Positions 38,090-47,273 of a stretch of 64,000 nucleotides of DNA are shown piece after piece. The notes beneath the pieces are model-generated. The model saw only the letters and a list, made by a program, of their open reading frames with translations, ran no database searches and had not been told where the DNA came from. Positions within the stretch are counted from its first letter, which is position 1. Each line of letters starts with the position of its first letter. A program made the position numbers and the translations under genes. The stretch is from CAVOGJ01 sp963695405 (GTDB lineage Bacteria > Planctomycetota > Planctomycetia > Pirellulales > Pirellulaceae), in contig CAVOGJ010000009.1 in assembly GCA_963695405.1 (NCBI GenBank), forward strand, positions 62,001-126,000, given 5' to 3'.

Positions 38090-39493
38090 ATGCCCACTTG
38101 CCAAGAACACTCCCTTTCCGAGGCGTCTCGCTCCTTGCGAGCAGCCGACGAATTTGAATCGCCGTGGCGTGACCGTATCGGTATGACGGGCTTTCTCTTG
38201 TCGCTGGCCTTGTTGTGCTTTGTCGCGGGAAGTGCCGCTGCGGAATTTCACTGGCAGGTTTATGAATCCTTCCTGTCGTCGCCTTTCGCAGGCATGCGAG
38301 CTTGGATGCAAAGATGGAGTATGAGCTCGGCGATTTCCGAGCCGATTCTCTGGCCTGAAAGTGATTTCGACGACAGAGGCGTCGTCACCCACCATGCTCA
38401 GGCGGCCTTTGATGGACTGACATTATATGCCTCGGCACACGCAAACGGCGCCAATTTGATTGATATGGACGGCAACATCGTCCATCAATGGAGTCGCTCG
38501 TTTCGCGATGTGTGGAAGAACGCTGACCACACAGCGAGCCTGGTGCCTGAAGAATTCATTTATTGGCGACGATGCACTCTCTATCCCAACGGTGACTTGC
38601 TGGCAATTTTTGTCGGAATCGGTGATACGCCGTGGGGCTATGGGCTTGTCAAATTGGATAGCGAATCCAACATCCTTTGGAAGTACACAGCCAACGTGCA
38701 TCATGATTTGGAAGTGCAGTCGGATGGCACCATCGTCACGTTGACTCACGGATTTCGGCCGGTCGACGAAGTACCGCATTTTGGCAAGCAGCTGATTTGC
38801 AGCCAGGTACTCGACGATCAAATTGTCACGCTGTCATCCGATGGTCAGGAAATAGGCAAAGTGTCCGTCCTGGAAGCCTTTGCCAACTCATCCTTCCGTA
38901 GTGTTTTGGATGACACGGAAGATACCGAATGGGACCCGCTACATGTCAACTCGGTCGCCGTGGTTAGCGAGGCATTTGCCCGCCAGCATCCGTTTGCCAA
39001 GCCTGGACAGGTCTTGATATCGATCCGGGCGCGAAACTTACTCGCGCTGGTCGATCGGGAAAGTCAACAAGTCACTTGGGCATCCTATGGGCCGTTTGTC
39101 CGTCAACATGATGCCAGAATGCTGTCCAATGGAAACCTGCTGGTGTTCGACAATCGCGGCCATTTGGGTTTGGGTGGGCCGTCACGCGTTGTCGAATGGG
39201 ACCCAACAGCGGACGACATCGTCTGGTCTTTCGCCGGTAGCGAAGAGAATTGGCTATATAGTCGGACGCGCGGCATGCAGCAGCCATTACCGAATAGCAA
39301 TGTCCTGATTACTGAAACCGATCGAGGGAGAATCCTCGAGGTGACGCGTCAGGGAGAGGTGGTCTGGGAGTTTCGGAATCCGATCGATCGCGATGGACAT
39401 CTTCCCATCATTTGCGGCGCATTTCGTTATGACAAAGATCAACTCAACTTCCCCTTTCGTGGTGAAATTGATCCCCAGAAGAAAAAGACATAG
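38090..39493 (+). CDS. Arylsulfotransferase (ASST) family protein
   Basis: A 467-residue membrane-anchored beta-propeller sulfotransferase of the ASST type, which transfers sulfate between phenolic donors and acceptors without PAPS. One hydrophobic segment (about 33-51) anchors or exports it. The pattern ANVHHDLEVQSDG (about 201-213), DPLHVNSV (282-289; His285) and RQHDARMLSNGNLLVFDNRG (about 338-357; His340) carries conserved histidines of the family. Blades such as GGPSRVVEWDPT and RILEVTRQGEVVWEF repeat. A later in-frame ATG at 38183 would shorten the N-terminus. It is followed after 3 bases by a small membrane gene, so it heads a four-gene unit ending in a second sulfotransferase. Confidence 0.82.
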   Translation: MPTCQEHSLSEASRSLRAADEFESPWRDRIGMTGFLLSLALLCFVAGSAAAEFHWQVYESFLSSPFAGMRAWMQRWSMSSAISEPILWPESDFDDRGVVTHHAQAAFDGLTLYASAHANGANLIDMDGNIVHQWSRSFRDVWKNADHTASLVPEEFIYWRRCTLYPNGDLLAIFVGIGDTPWGYGLVKLDSESNILWKYTANVHHDLEVQSDGTIVTLTHGFRPVDEVPHFGKQLICSQVLDDQIVTLSSDGQEIGKVSVLEAFANSSFRSVLDDTEDTEWDPLHVNSVAVVSEAFARQHPFAKPGQVLISIRARNLLALVDRESQQVTWASYGPFVRQHDARMLSNGNLLVFDNRGHLGLGGPSRVVEWDPTADDIVWSFAGSEENWLYSRTRGMQQPLPNSNVLITETDRGRILEVTRQGEVVWEFRNPIDRDGHLPIICGAFRYDKDQLNFPFRGEIDPQKKKT

Positions 39494-39496
39494 ACC

Positions 39497-39691
39497 ATGA
39501 TTCACAGCCTATTATCGCCGGCCCTTTGCATTTCATCGGAACTCTTGGCGTATGTTGGACCCGGTCCCGGGCTAAGCATGACCTGGGCCGTGCTTGGATT
39601 GTTCGGCACGCTCCTAACCGCTTTGGCAGCGTTGGTGGCTTGGCCGATTCGACGTTTGCGGCGGCGCATGCGGCAGCAGAAGGCCTCGTGA
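39497..39691 (+). CDS. Small membrane protein with AYVGPGPGLS motif
   Basis: A 64-residue protein that starts 3 bases after the arylsulfotransferase stop. AYVGPGPGLSMTW (about 18-30) leads into one hydrophobic helix (WAVLGLFGTLLTALAALVAW), followed by a strongly basic tail (RRLRRRMRQ). The YVGPG-glycine motif is one I recall from small membrane proteins encoded beside sulfotransferase or phosphodiesterase-type genes. Its tight spacing supports a partner role for the neighbouring membrane enzyme. Function unknown. Confidence 0.7.
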   Translation: MIHSLLSPALCISSELLAYVGPGPGLSMTWAVLGLFGTLLTALAALVAWPIRRLRRRMRQQKAS

Positions 39692-39739
39692 CGCTAATCA
39701 TCATTTCAACCCTTTCCGGCGCCTGGCTGCCTGCCCGCA

Positions 39740-40195
39740 ATGAACTTGGATTCTTCACTCTCACCGCCGTTGCTCCTGGGCGCGATACCATCCCTGGTGC
39801 TGGTCGTTCTCGTAGGTTGCATGACGGGCGTCGCCTCGATGCTGGCCTATTGGCGGTTATCTCCTCAGGGTCAGCTGGAGAGTGTGGGAGAACGAGCGAC
39901 GATGGCCAGGCGGCAATTACACGCCTTTGACGGTGACGAATTTGGCGAGTATCAACAGTTGGCTTACCGCGCGGTTGCCCTTTCGCTCACACAATTGAAG
40001 CTGGTTCTATTGCCAACCCTGATTGCGATGCTGCCGGTTTTCGGTCTGGCGTATTGGCTGGACCATTTGTTCCAACTGGGCCACCGACCACTTTGGGATG
40101 GCGACACAACGTGGCTCAACTCGTGGGCGACCCTGTTCTGGGGGCCGCTGGCGGTTGCCGCGCTTGCCATGAAGCTCGGGCTGGGGATCAAATGA
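39740..40195 (+). CDS. Small membrane protein of the sulfotransferase operon
   Basis: A 151-residue protein with about three hydrophobic segments (about 10-35, 84-108 and 130-148). Between the first and second lies a polar, charged loop (GQLESVGERATMARRQLHA). The stop overlaps the ATG of the sulfotransferase (ATGA), indicating co-translation. No recognised domain. It may help the upstream arylsulfotransferase or the downstream PAPS-type sulfotransferase to act at the membrane. Confidence 0.72.
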   Translation: MNLDSSLSPPLLLGAIPSLVLVVLVGCMTGVASMLAYWRLSPQGQLESVGERATMARRQLHAFDGDEFGEYQQLAYRAVALSLTQLKLVLLPTLIAMLPVFGLAYWLDHLFQLGHRPLWDGDTTWLNSWATLFWGPLAVAALAMKLGLGIK

Positions 40196-41348
40196 CCAAA
40201 GCCAGTCAAACAGCCGGCAGGCTGGAAGCGTTTCAAGTGCCGCGCGGGACGCACTATTTTCTTTCCGCACGAGAGCGATACAGGAAATGGTGGTGTCGGC
40301 TGGGCAACTTCGAGTCGAGTGCGCTGCAAGATCGCCTGGACGGAATCTCCATTGAAAAGCCCATCTATATATGCGGCTTGCCTCGCTCTGGAAGCACGAT
40401 GCTGCTGGAGATCGTCGCCTCGCACCCAGCGATTGCGACCCATCGATACCGAGACTTGTGGTCTATCTACACGCCGTACTGGAGCCGCGATCGCGGCGCT
40501 GCTGCGCGGGAAAAGGCTGTGGAGCGGTCGCACGGCGATGGAATTCTGGTTACGCCAGACAGCCCAGAAGCCATGGAAGAGATCCTGTGGATGACGTTCT
40601 TCGATGGCCTACATGATTCGCGAACGAGCAACATCCTGGACAACCTCACGGAGAATCCAACGTTCGAGTCTTTCTATGTCAGCCATTTGAAAAAGTTGCT
40701 GCTGTGCGCGGCGCCGTTCGATACGCGGCCAAAGGAAACTACAACCTCTCCCGGATACAGTATCTGCTGAAATTGTTTCCCGATGCGAAGTTCGTCGTGC
40801 CGATTCGTCATCCCCGCCAACACGTCGCGTCGCTGCTGAAACAGCAGCGAATCTTTGCGGCAGCAGCTCGCCGATATCCCCGCAGCGTCGGGTATCTCAA
40901 TTCCGTCGGTCACTTGGAGTTTGGCGCCAACCGACGGCCGCTCAACATGGGCGATGACGCCTGTGTGCAGTCGATTGTCGAGCTGTGGAGTGCAGGCGAG
41001 GAGATCCGTGGTTGGGCAAGGTTCTGGGCCCACGTCTATGGGGCCCTCTACCGGCAGCTGGAAGACCATCCCGACCTGCGGGCATCGGTGCTGATCGTTC
41101 CTTATCAGGATTTGTGCGCTGCGCCTGCAGCGACGCTCGCGACCCTGTTCGAGCATGTCCAACTTGACCAGCCGAAGTCGCTGATCGCTCAGTGGAGTCC
41201 TCGGCTGCATGCGCCCACCTATTACCAGCCGAGCTATGATGTGGACGATGAGGCGGCCATTTGCGAAGAAACGAGCGCTGTGGCCCGCCTGTTTGGCTAT
41301 TCTTCGACCGCCGGCAGTACCCCTGCGCCGCAGGCACTGCCTGTCTAG
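40192..41348 (+). CDS. Sulfotransferase family protein, interrupted by one frameshift
   Basis: A PAPS-dependent sulfotransferase that would read through 40192-41348 (about 385 residues) if one base were restored. The 5'-phosphosulfate loop is YICGLPRSGSTMLLE (about 59-73). Near 40700-40705 the frame breaks: the first part ends HLKKLLLC, and the -1 frame continues with RGAVRYAAKGNYNLSRIQYL and LFPDAKFVVPIRHP, the strictly conserved middle of this family. The upstream stretch TTGAAAAAGTTG could allow -1 slippage but is not a clean slippery heptamer. ATG at 40192 overlaps the preceding stop. Real protein, real operon; whether the break is genuine needs read support. Confidence 0.82.
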
Positions 41349-41547
41349 GCCCTGCGTCGATTGTGGCCCGGCACCTGCTCTCCTTGCGGGTCTGCGGCCG
41401 CCGTCTCCGAGCGGGCCCCAGCCTGCCGCCAGGCGAAAACCAACCGCCGGCCGAGGCCATTTCGGATCGTGCCAGCCGAGGGTAACTTAACCAGGCAGGC
41501 CGCTACCGATTCCTCCCCCGCCCGTCAGCTTATCGAGATCCATTGAC

Positions 41548-42732
41548 TTGTCTCCAACTGCTGGCTCACCGACCGAGATTCAAGTCTTGACGGCCCCGGG
41601 CCGCGCGGCGATCGCTTCGCTTTCGGTGACGGGAGTCGCCGCGGTCGATCTGATCGGTGCCTTTTTCCGTCCCGCCAACGGCCGCCCATTTGCTCGTCAG
41701 GCGCTCGGTCGCATCGTTTATGGCACTTGGGGTCCTGAGCCGACGGGGGAACAGGTCGTTGTGGCTCGACTCGAAGACGCGGTGGAAGTGCATTGCCACG
41801 GCGGCCGCCAAGCCATACGGCAACTCGTCGACGATTTGACACAACACCCGCAGATCGTCGCCACCGTCGTGCCTGCGCGACCGACCCTGCCGAAGTCGGC
41901 GGCCGTCATCGAGCGCGAAGCCGCGTTGGCGCTGGCGGTTGCCGATACGGAACGGACCGCACTGTGCCTACTCGATCAGCTACAAGGGGCGCTGCGTCGC
42001 GCCGTGGATGAAGTCGAACGGGATGTCCGGGGCGGTGATCTGGCCGCCGCCACCGCGGCCTTGCAGGAACTCTTAACCACCTGGCCACTGGGCGCACGCC
42101 TCACGCAACCCTGGAGGGTCGTCCTGGTCGGCCCGCCCAACGTTGGTAAGAGTAGTTTAATCAATGCCATTATGGGCTATCAGCGGGCCATCGTATTTGA
42201 CGAGCCGGGCACGACGCGGGACGTGTTGACGGCCCGCACCGCGATTGACGGTTGGCCCGTCCTCTTGTCCGACACGGCTGGGCTACGGGCCGCCGCCGAT
42301 GAAGTGGAGAGGCAGGGCGTGGAACGAACGCGGGCACAGCTCCGAACGGCCGACTGCGTCGTCGCGGTGACCAGCGCAGGAAGCGAAAGGGACGGGATTG
42401 ATCTGGTAACGGCCGAGCGACCTGACGCGCTGCGAGTCGTGAACAAGATCGACCTCGTCGCGGACCGGATGAAGGTGCCGTTCGGTCACATTCTTACCAG
42501 CGCAGCGACCGGCAGCGGCCTGGACGAGTTGCTGGCGGCCATTGGCCGACGGCTGGTCCCCCGCCCGCCACAATTCGGTGCTGCCGTGGTATTCACCGAG
42601 CGACAACAGGCTCGGCTGGCCGAGTCGCTGATGGCCTGCCAGCGGAAAGATGTAGCTGCCGTGATCCGGTCACTGGCGCAGCTGTCATCGCTGCAGCGGA
42701 TCCTGGGGCTATTGTTCCGGTTAGGTAACTGA
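41548..42732 (+). CDS. mnmE: tRNA modification GTPase MnmE-like, C-terminal cysteine missing
   Basis: A 394-residue protein with an MnmE-like N-terminal THF-binding region (VLTAPGRAAIASLSVTG) and a central Ras-like G domain: G1 GPPNVGKSS (195-203), G2/G3 GTTRD and DTAGLR, G4 NKID. MnmE with MnmG installs the cmnm5 group on wobble U34. It is about 60 residues shorter than E. coli MnmE. The usual final FCIGK is replaced by FRLGN, so the catalytic cysteine is absent while the last helix is kept. It starts with TTG (41548); no ATG in frame fits. MnmG is not nearby. Divergent MnmE or a relative that has lost one activity are both possible. Confidence 0.8.
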   Translation: MSPTAGSPTEIQVLTAPGRAAIASLSVTGVAAVDLIGAFFRPANGRPFARQALGRIVYGTWGPEPTGEQVVVARLEDAVEVHCHGGRQAIRQLVDDLTQHPQIVATVVPARPTLPKSAAVIEREAALALAVADTERTALCLLDQLQGALRRAVDEVERDVRGGDLAAATAALQELLTTWPLGARLTQPWRVVLVGPPNVGKSSLINAIMGYQRAIVFDEPGTTRDVLTARTAIDGWPVLLSDTAGLRAAADEVERQGVERTRAQLRTADCVVAVTSAGSERDGIDLVTAERPDALRVVNKIDLVADRMKVPFGHILTSAATGSGLDELLAAIGRRLVPRPPQFGAAVVFTERQQARLAESLMACQRKDVAAVIRSLAQLSSLQRILGLLFRLGN

Positions 42733-42987
42733 CTGGGTGGAACTTGCCGTTTTTCCGCATATTTCGTCCTGCGGCGGTTCCGCAGGCGCTCCGATAACAA
42801 TCGCGGACCCGGTGCCACCGTCGTGAATGGGACCGATGTAGACGTGGTATCGTCGGCTCGATACTATCCGCCGAATTTCATGGATGAACCGGAGTGCCAC
42901 CCGCGGGCCAAGCGGCAGGGCCGGCAGCTTCCGCAGGCAGCTTTGCTGCTCAAGCGTTATCGCGATTGTGTTCAGGAGGAACACCTG

Positions 42988-45069
42988 ATGCTAAGGAATC
43001 TGCGGCCACTGTGTGCGGCTCTCGCGCTCCTGTTATGGGGATCGCTGATCCCGCACGAATCGTTGGCCCAATTCCGGGACGTGACGCACGTCGAAAACCC
43101 TGCCGTCCTGCAAAACAGTGACGCGTTCAAGAGCAAGCCGCCCGAGCCAACAGCCGCTCCGCTGGCAACCGAGTCCACGGAGGATCCGTCGGCACCTGCT
43201 CCCGCCACGGAAGAAAGTAGTCCGATGGTGAGCGAGTCCGATGACGGGGGAGAGCCGAACAGTGCATCCCAGGGGCCATGGACACCGGTGGATGAAGGGG
43301 AACCAGCGGCTCGTCAGTTTACGATCGACGAACTCGAGCAAATGGTCGAGGAGGAGCCGTGGAGCGAGGCCGACGGAGATGACCTGGGGCATCGTTCGAT
43401 GCGATTCCGCGGCGTCACAGTTGGGCGTACCAATTTGGAAGAACTACTGGCTGAGTGGGGCAAGCCGTACAAAATCGTCCGTAGTGCGGACAGCCGCATC
43501 ATCAAGTACCGCGTCGAGCCCTTTCGGCAAGTCGATGTGACGGTCATCGGCGATCGCGTCGTATCGATTCTCGTCTACTTGAATGACCTGCTTGAACCGG
43601 GTCACGTTTCGAAGCAGATCCAGCTGACGTCGATCGAGCCGGTGCCGATCCCTGACGAATATGGCAAGGTCATGGGGTTGGCCTTTCCAGAACGAGGAGT
43701 GCTTTACAGTTTTGATCCGCGGTATCCAGAGCTGCTCGTGTCCAAGATTCAACTCGAACAAGTCAATCCCGAGCCGTTCTTACTACGTGCCGAATACGAT
43801 TTCGACCGTCGTTATGAGCAGAATCTGGCGGATATTGATACGGCATTGAAAATGAGTCCTAAGTACGCGCGGGCGCATTGGCTGCGAGCGGAAAAACTAG
43901 CGGAACTGGGCCGCTTTCAAGAAGCCCTCGAAGCTGCCGACAAGGCCGATCACTATGATCCCGGCAACGTACTGTACCGCCTGACGCGGACCTATCTGAT
44001 GGCCAAGAGCGGCAACCACGATTCGGCCTTGAGGGATGTGGGACAGGTCTTGCAACGTGTCGACTTGCTACCCGAACATCGTGCGTTTGCAGAACTGATT
44101 GTCGGCGACTTGATCGCCGAGTCCGCTGGGGCTCGATACAAAGAGGCGCTGGGGCACCATCTCAAGGCGATCGAATTGGCGGCGCCCTTGGCAAACGACC
44201 GTCGATTTGTCGTCCGTCGCCTGGCGAAGACCATTCTCATTCGGTCACACCTTTCCGTGGCCCGCGACATCAGCCTCGGTGAGTTTGAGAATCAACCGGA
44301 AGTCGTTCGCAAGTGGGTTGAGCGTAGCTTTGCTCTCGTTGAGGAAAGCCTGGAACGTGACCAGGGCGACAAGGCGCTGCTCTTGGACGTCTATTACCAT
44401 ACGTTCGCCACCGCGGCTGATTTGAGGAGCGAAGACAACGCGGGACCGCTCGTGCAGGAATTGCTGGACGAGGCGCGCGAGCAAATCCAGGCGGCACCCG
44501 ATGCACGCAGCAAGTCACGACTGGAATGGAAATTGGGGGCTGCGCTGGCCGAAGCGGTACGGCTGGAGCGGCAACATGGCAACGAAGAGTTCGCCCTCGA
44601 TATTGCCGATGATGCACTCCTGCTCTTGCAGCAGAGCGCCAAGAGCCGCCAAGCGACCCCGGACCAGCGGTACTTGGTTGGCAGGCTGTACTTTCATGTG
44701 GGGTCACTCCATGCCGTGCAACGGGAGGATCACGAGGAAGCCGTTGCCTGGTATCGTAAGGCGGAACCATTGCTGGCCGGGGAGGTTCCCCCGGGTGTCC
44801 TGGCCGACCCGGGGACGCATGGTGAAATGTTCGTCAGCATGGGCGTTTCGTACTGGGAGTTGGAAGACCGAGAGAAGGCGATCGATCTGACAGAAATGGG
44901 TACCGATGTGCTGCAACGAGCGGTGGTCGATGGTTCGATCCAGCCGATTTCATTGTCGATTCCCTACGGAAATCTGGCGACAATGCATAAGAACGCGGGA
45001 AATGAAAGCGATGCCAAAGCCTTTGCCGAACTGGCCAAATCGCTGGACGAGAAAACGACGGTGCGATAA
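42988..45069 (+). CDS. Exported TPR-like repeat protein
   Basis: A 693-residue protein with a signal peptide (LCAALALLLWGSLIPHESLA), a Pro/Glu/Ser-rich stretch (about 40-115), a small alpha-beta domain (about 120-270, RGVTVGRTNLEELLAEWG) and then helical TPR-type repeats to the end (for example YARAHWLRAEKLAELGRFQE, and DYDPGNV-like turns). The start at 42988 is set by a perfect AGGAGG 8 bases upstream. Such repeats usually bind other proteins. No enzymatic motif is seen. It is alone on its strand, between mnmE and the GDSL gene. Confidence 0.75.
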   Translation: MLRNLRPLCAALALLLWGSLIPHESLAQFRDVTHVENPAVLQNSDAFKSKPPEPTAAPLATESTEDPSAPAPATEESSPMVSESDDGGEPNSASQGPWTPVDEGEPAARQFTIDELEQMVEEEPWSEADGDDLGHRSMRFRGVTVGRTNLEELLAEWGKPYKIVRSADSRIIKYRVEPFRQVDVTVIGDRVVSILVYLNDLLEPGHVSKQIQLTSIEPVPIPDEYGKVMGLAFPERGVLYSFDPRYPELLVSKIQLEQVNPEPFLLRAEYDFDRRYEQNLADIDTALKMSPKYARAHWLRAEKLAELGRFQEALEAADKADHYDPGNVLYRLTRTYLMAKSGNHDSALRDVGQVLQRVDLLPEHRAFAELIVGDLIAESAGARYKEALGHHLKAIELAAPLANDRRFVVRRLAKTILIRSHLSVARDISLGEFENQPEVVRKWVERSFALVEESLERDQGDKALLLDVYYHTFATAADLRSEDNAGPLVQELLDEAREQIQAAPDARSKSRLEWKLGAALAEAVRLERQHGNEEFALDIADDALLLLQQSAKSRQATPDQRYLVGRLYFHVGSLHAVQREDHEEAVAWYRKAEPLLAGEVPPGVLADPGTHGEMFVSMGVSYWELEDREKAIDLTEMGTDVLQRAVVDGSIQPISLSIPYGNLATMHKNAGNESDAKAFAELAKSLDEKTTVR

Positions 45070-45240
45070 ACGAACGTTCCTGATCTCGACCGCAGGGAGC
45101 ACCCGCATATCCAGCGTCGACCGGCTGCGGGGCATCGGATCTTCTTTCCTTGTGCCGGCCTCGATTTCCGTTAGGCTGGAACAGATCGCCGACTTGCGGT
45201 GATGCTGGCAACTCGTGGCACGATTCGAGGTTCGGACGGC

Positions 45241-46596
45241 ATGACGCGATTTCAGAGGACCGTGCCCCTGTGGTTCGGCTTGCTACTATTCGCATCCGCG
45301 ACTGGCGCCGGAGGGGCGTTTTCCGACCTGATTGTTTTCGGCGACAGTCTATCCGATGTGGGTAACGTACGAGCAAAATCGTTCGGTCTTGCTGCTGCGG
45401 CTCCGTATGTTGATGGGCGGCTGACCAACGGTCCGAACTATGTTGACTACCTGGCACCCCGATTAGGCTTGGGATCGCCCAACTACTCCGCCGCAGGGGG
45501 CCGGAACTATGCGCATGGCGGAGCCACGGTGCGTCTGGGTGGTAATTTGTTTATTGACGCGTTGACAACGCAAAAGTCGGACTACCTGTCCTCCGTGTCA
45601 GGCACGGCGGATCCTCAAGCACTTTACGTGGTGTTAGGGGGTGGCAACGATGTGCGAGATCTGACGGTCGACGTGGTGGGTGCAGCGACCGACCTGGTGG
45701 GCATTGTCGGCGAACTGCTCGCCGCAGGCGCTGAAAAAATCGTGGTGCCAAACTTGCCCGATCTGGGACTGACTCCCGAGGTCACCGAATTTGGTCAGGG
45801 AGCAGGCGCCGCATCGACGACCAGGACCTTGCAATTCAACGACCAACTTGCGGTCGGCCTGGATGCCCTGGGAGCGGGCGAGCGGGTCGTTCCGTTTGAT
45901 CTATTTGGACTGCTTCATGAAATCGTGGCCGACGCCGCCGCCGGTGGTACACAGTTCGGCATTACGAATGTCGTGGATGATTGTTGGCAGGGTGGAACGG
46001 CCGGCTTCGGCTTCGGCGATCCACTGTTCGGATCGTACCCGCAGTGCGCGCATCCGGAAGACTACCTGTTTTGGGATATCGTACATCCGACCACGGTGGC
46101 GCATGAGTATTTTGCCGAACGTGTCTATCAGACACTGATGGCGGATGCATCCAGCGGCGACTTCAATGACGATGGCATCTATGATTGTGCCGATGTCGAC
46201 GGACTGGTGGCGGTGATCGTCGCGGGGACGGATCCGGCCGCTTACGATCTCACCGGAGATGGCCTGGTGGACGACGCGGACCTGCAAGCATGGTTGGCGG
46301 AAGCCGGCGCGGCAAACCTGGGTAGCGGTACGACCTACTTGAGCGGTGATGCCAATCTGGATGGATTGGTCGATACGTCGGACTTCAACCTGTGGAATGG
46401 AAGCAAGTTCCAGGCCACGCAGTCTTGGTGCCGAGGCGATTTCAACGCCGACGGCGTGTCCGACATCTCCGATTTTAATATTTGGAATCTCAACAAGTTC
46501 CGAGCCGCAGGTACCGGCATGGTCCCCGAGCCGGCCGGCCCAGGCGCCGCCCTTGGGGCTGCCATTCTGCTCTGGGCCTTCCGTCGCTGTCGGTGA
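45241..46596 (+). CDS. GDSL lipase/esterase with dockerin-type repeats and a PEP-CTERM tail
   Basis: A 451-residue exported protein: signal peptide (LWFGLLLFASATGAGG), SGNH-hydrolase domain with GDSLSDVGN (about 36-44, Ser nucleophile in GDS), GGNDV (about 134) and DIVHPTT (about 279), then dockerin-type calcium-binding segments (GDFNDDGIYDCADVDGL and GDANLDGLVDTSDFNLWNG) and a C-terminal VPEP tripeptide-type tail with a hydrophobic helix and basic end. The tail is the PEP-CTERM signal for exosortase sorting, typical of planctomycetes. It should hydrolyse an ester of a carbohydrate or lipid at the surface. ATG at 45241 has GAGG about 10 bases before it. Confidence 0.85.
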   Translation: MTRFQRTVPLWFGLLLFASATGAGGAFSDLIVFGDSLSDVGNVRAKSFGLAAAAPYVDGRLTNGPNYVDYLAPRLGLGSPNYSAAGGRNYAHGGATVRLGGNLFIDALTTQKSDYLSSVSGTADPQALYVVLGGGNDVRDLTVDVVGAATDLVGIVGELLAAGAEKIVVPNLPDLGLTPEVTEFGQGAGAASTTRTLQFNDQLAVGLDALGAGERVVPFDLFGLLHEIVADAAAGGTQFGITNVVDDCWQGGTAGFGFGDPLFGSYPQCAHPEDYLFWDIVHPTTVAHEYFAERVYQTLMADASSGDFNDDGIYDCADVDGLVAVIVAGTDPAAYDLTGDGLVDDADLQAWLAEAGAANLGSGTTYLSGDANLDGLVDTSDFNLWNGSKFQATQSWCRGDFNADGVSDISDFNIWNLNKFRAAGTGMVPEPAGPGAALGAAILLWAFRRCR

Positions 46597-46730
46597 GAGC
46601 AAGGCTCAGCCACCGAGCCGCCCCGGCGGTTGGTCGGCTTTGCCATGCGGCGTCGCCAGGCATAGGATGAGAAACGAGCAGGCGGACTCGACCTGTCTGC
46701 CGACATTGCGAAGCCTCACGTGGAGCTGCT

Positions 46731-47201
46731 GTGGTTGGAATTCTCCTAATACTATTTGTTGTCGTGCCCCTGGCCGAACTGGCGTTACTGCTGCAAGTGG
46801 CCGACCAAGTCGGACCCTGGGCCACGTTGGGGCTGGTGATCTTTACAGGCGTGGTAGGGGCCACATTGGCTCGCTGGCAAGGATGGCGAGTCTTGTCCCG
46901 AATTCAGTCCGATCTGAGCCAGCAGCGAATGCCGACCGAGGCCCTCTTTGATGGGGCGATGATTCTGGTCGCCGGGGCCCTCTTGCTGACTCCCGGGATC
47001 ATGACCGATCTGGTCGGTTTCTCCCTGCTCATTCCCCCATGTCGGGCCCTCTATCGGCGGTGGCTGCAACGGCATTTTCGGCGTCGCTTCGAGGTGCATA
47101 TGCGCCAGGCGGCGTCTTCTCATTCCCCTTTGGTGGGTCCACGAGATGGGGCCCGTGAAGCGCACGTGATTGATTCGTACGTCGTGCATTCGGACGAGTG
47201 A
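46731..47201 (+). CDS. fxsA: FxsA family membrane protein
   Basis: A 156-residue protein of the FxsA family, whose E. coli member helps relieve exclusion by phage T7. GTG start with GGAG 5 bases in front. Three hydrophobic segments (about 2-20, 27-44, 75-98). Family hallmarks are the conserved VVPLAELALLLQVAD and GALLLTPGIMTDLVGF segments and the glycine-rich VGATLARWQGW. Function in planctomycetes is not known. Convergent with ptsI. Confidence 0.85.
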   Translation: MVGILLILFVVVPLAELALLLQVADQVGPWATLGLVIFTGVVGATLARWQGWRVLSRIQSDLSQQRMPTEALFDGAMILVAGALLLTPGIMTDLVGFSLLIPPCRALYRRWLQRHFRRRFEVHMRQAASSHSPLVGPRDGAREAHVIDSYVVHSDE

Positions 47202-47223
47202 CCGCCACGCAGTGACGCAAACT

Positions 47224-47262
47224 GCCAACCGCCGTGCGGGGTGTGGCCGGCGGACGGTTGGC
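47224..47262. terminator. Hairpin between convergent fxsA and ptsI
   Basis: Perfect 8-base stem GCCAACCG (47224-47231) / CGGTTGGC (47255-47262) with additional partial pairing inside. It lies between the stops of the two convergent genes; no U-tract. Confidence 0.42.
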
Positions 47263-47273
47263 CGCTTTCGAAG

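Noticed and set aside
40054..40191. Longer N-terminal start of the operon sulfotransferase
   Set aside because: It would lie inside the preceding membrane-protein gene; ATG at 40192 overlaps that stop and begins the conserved protein.
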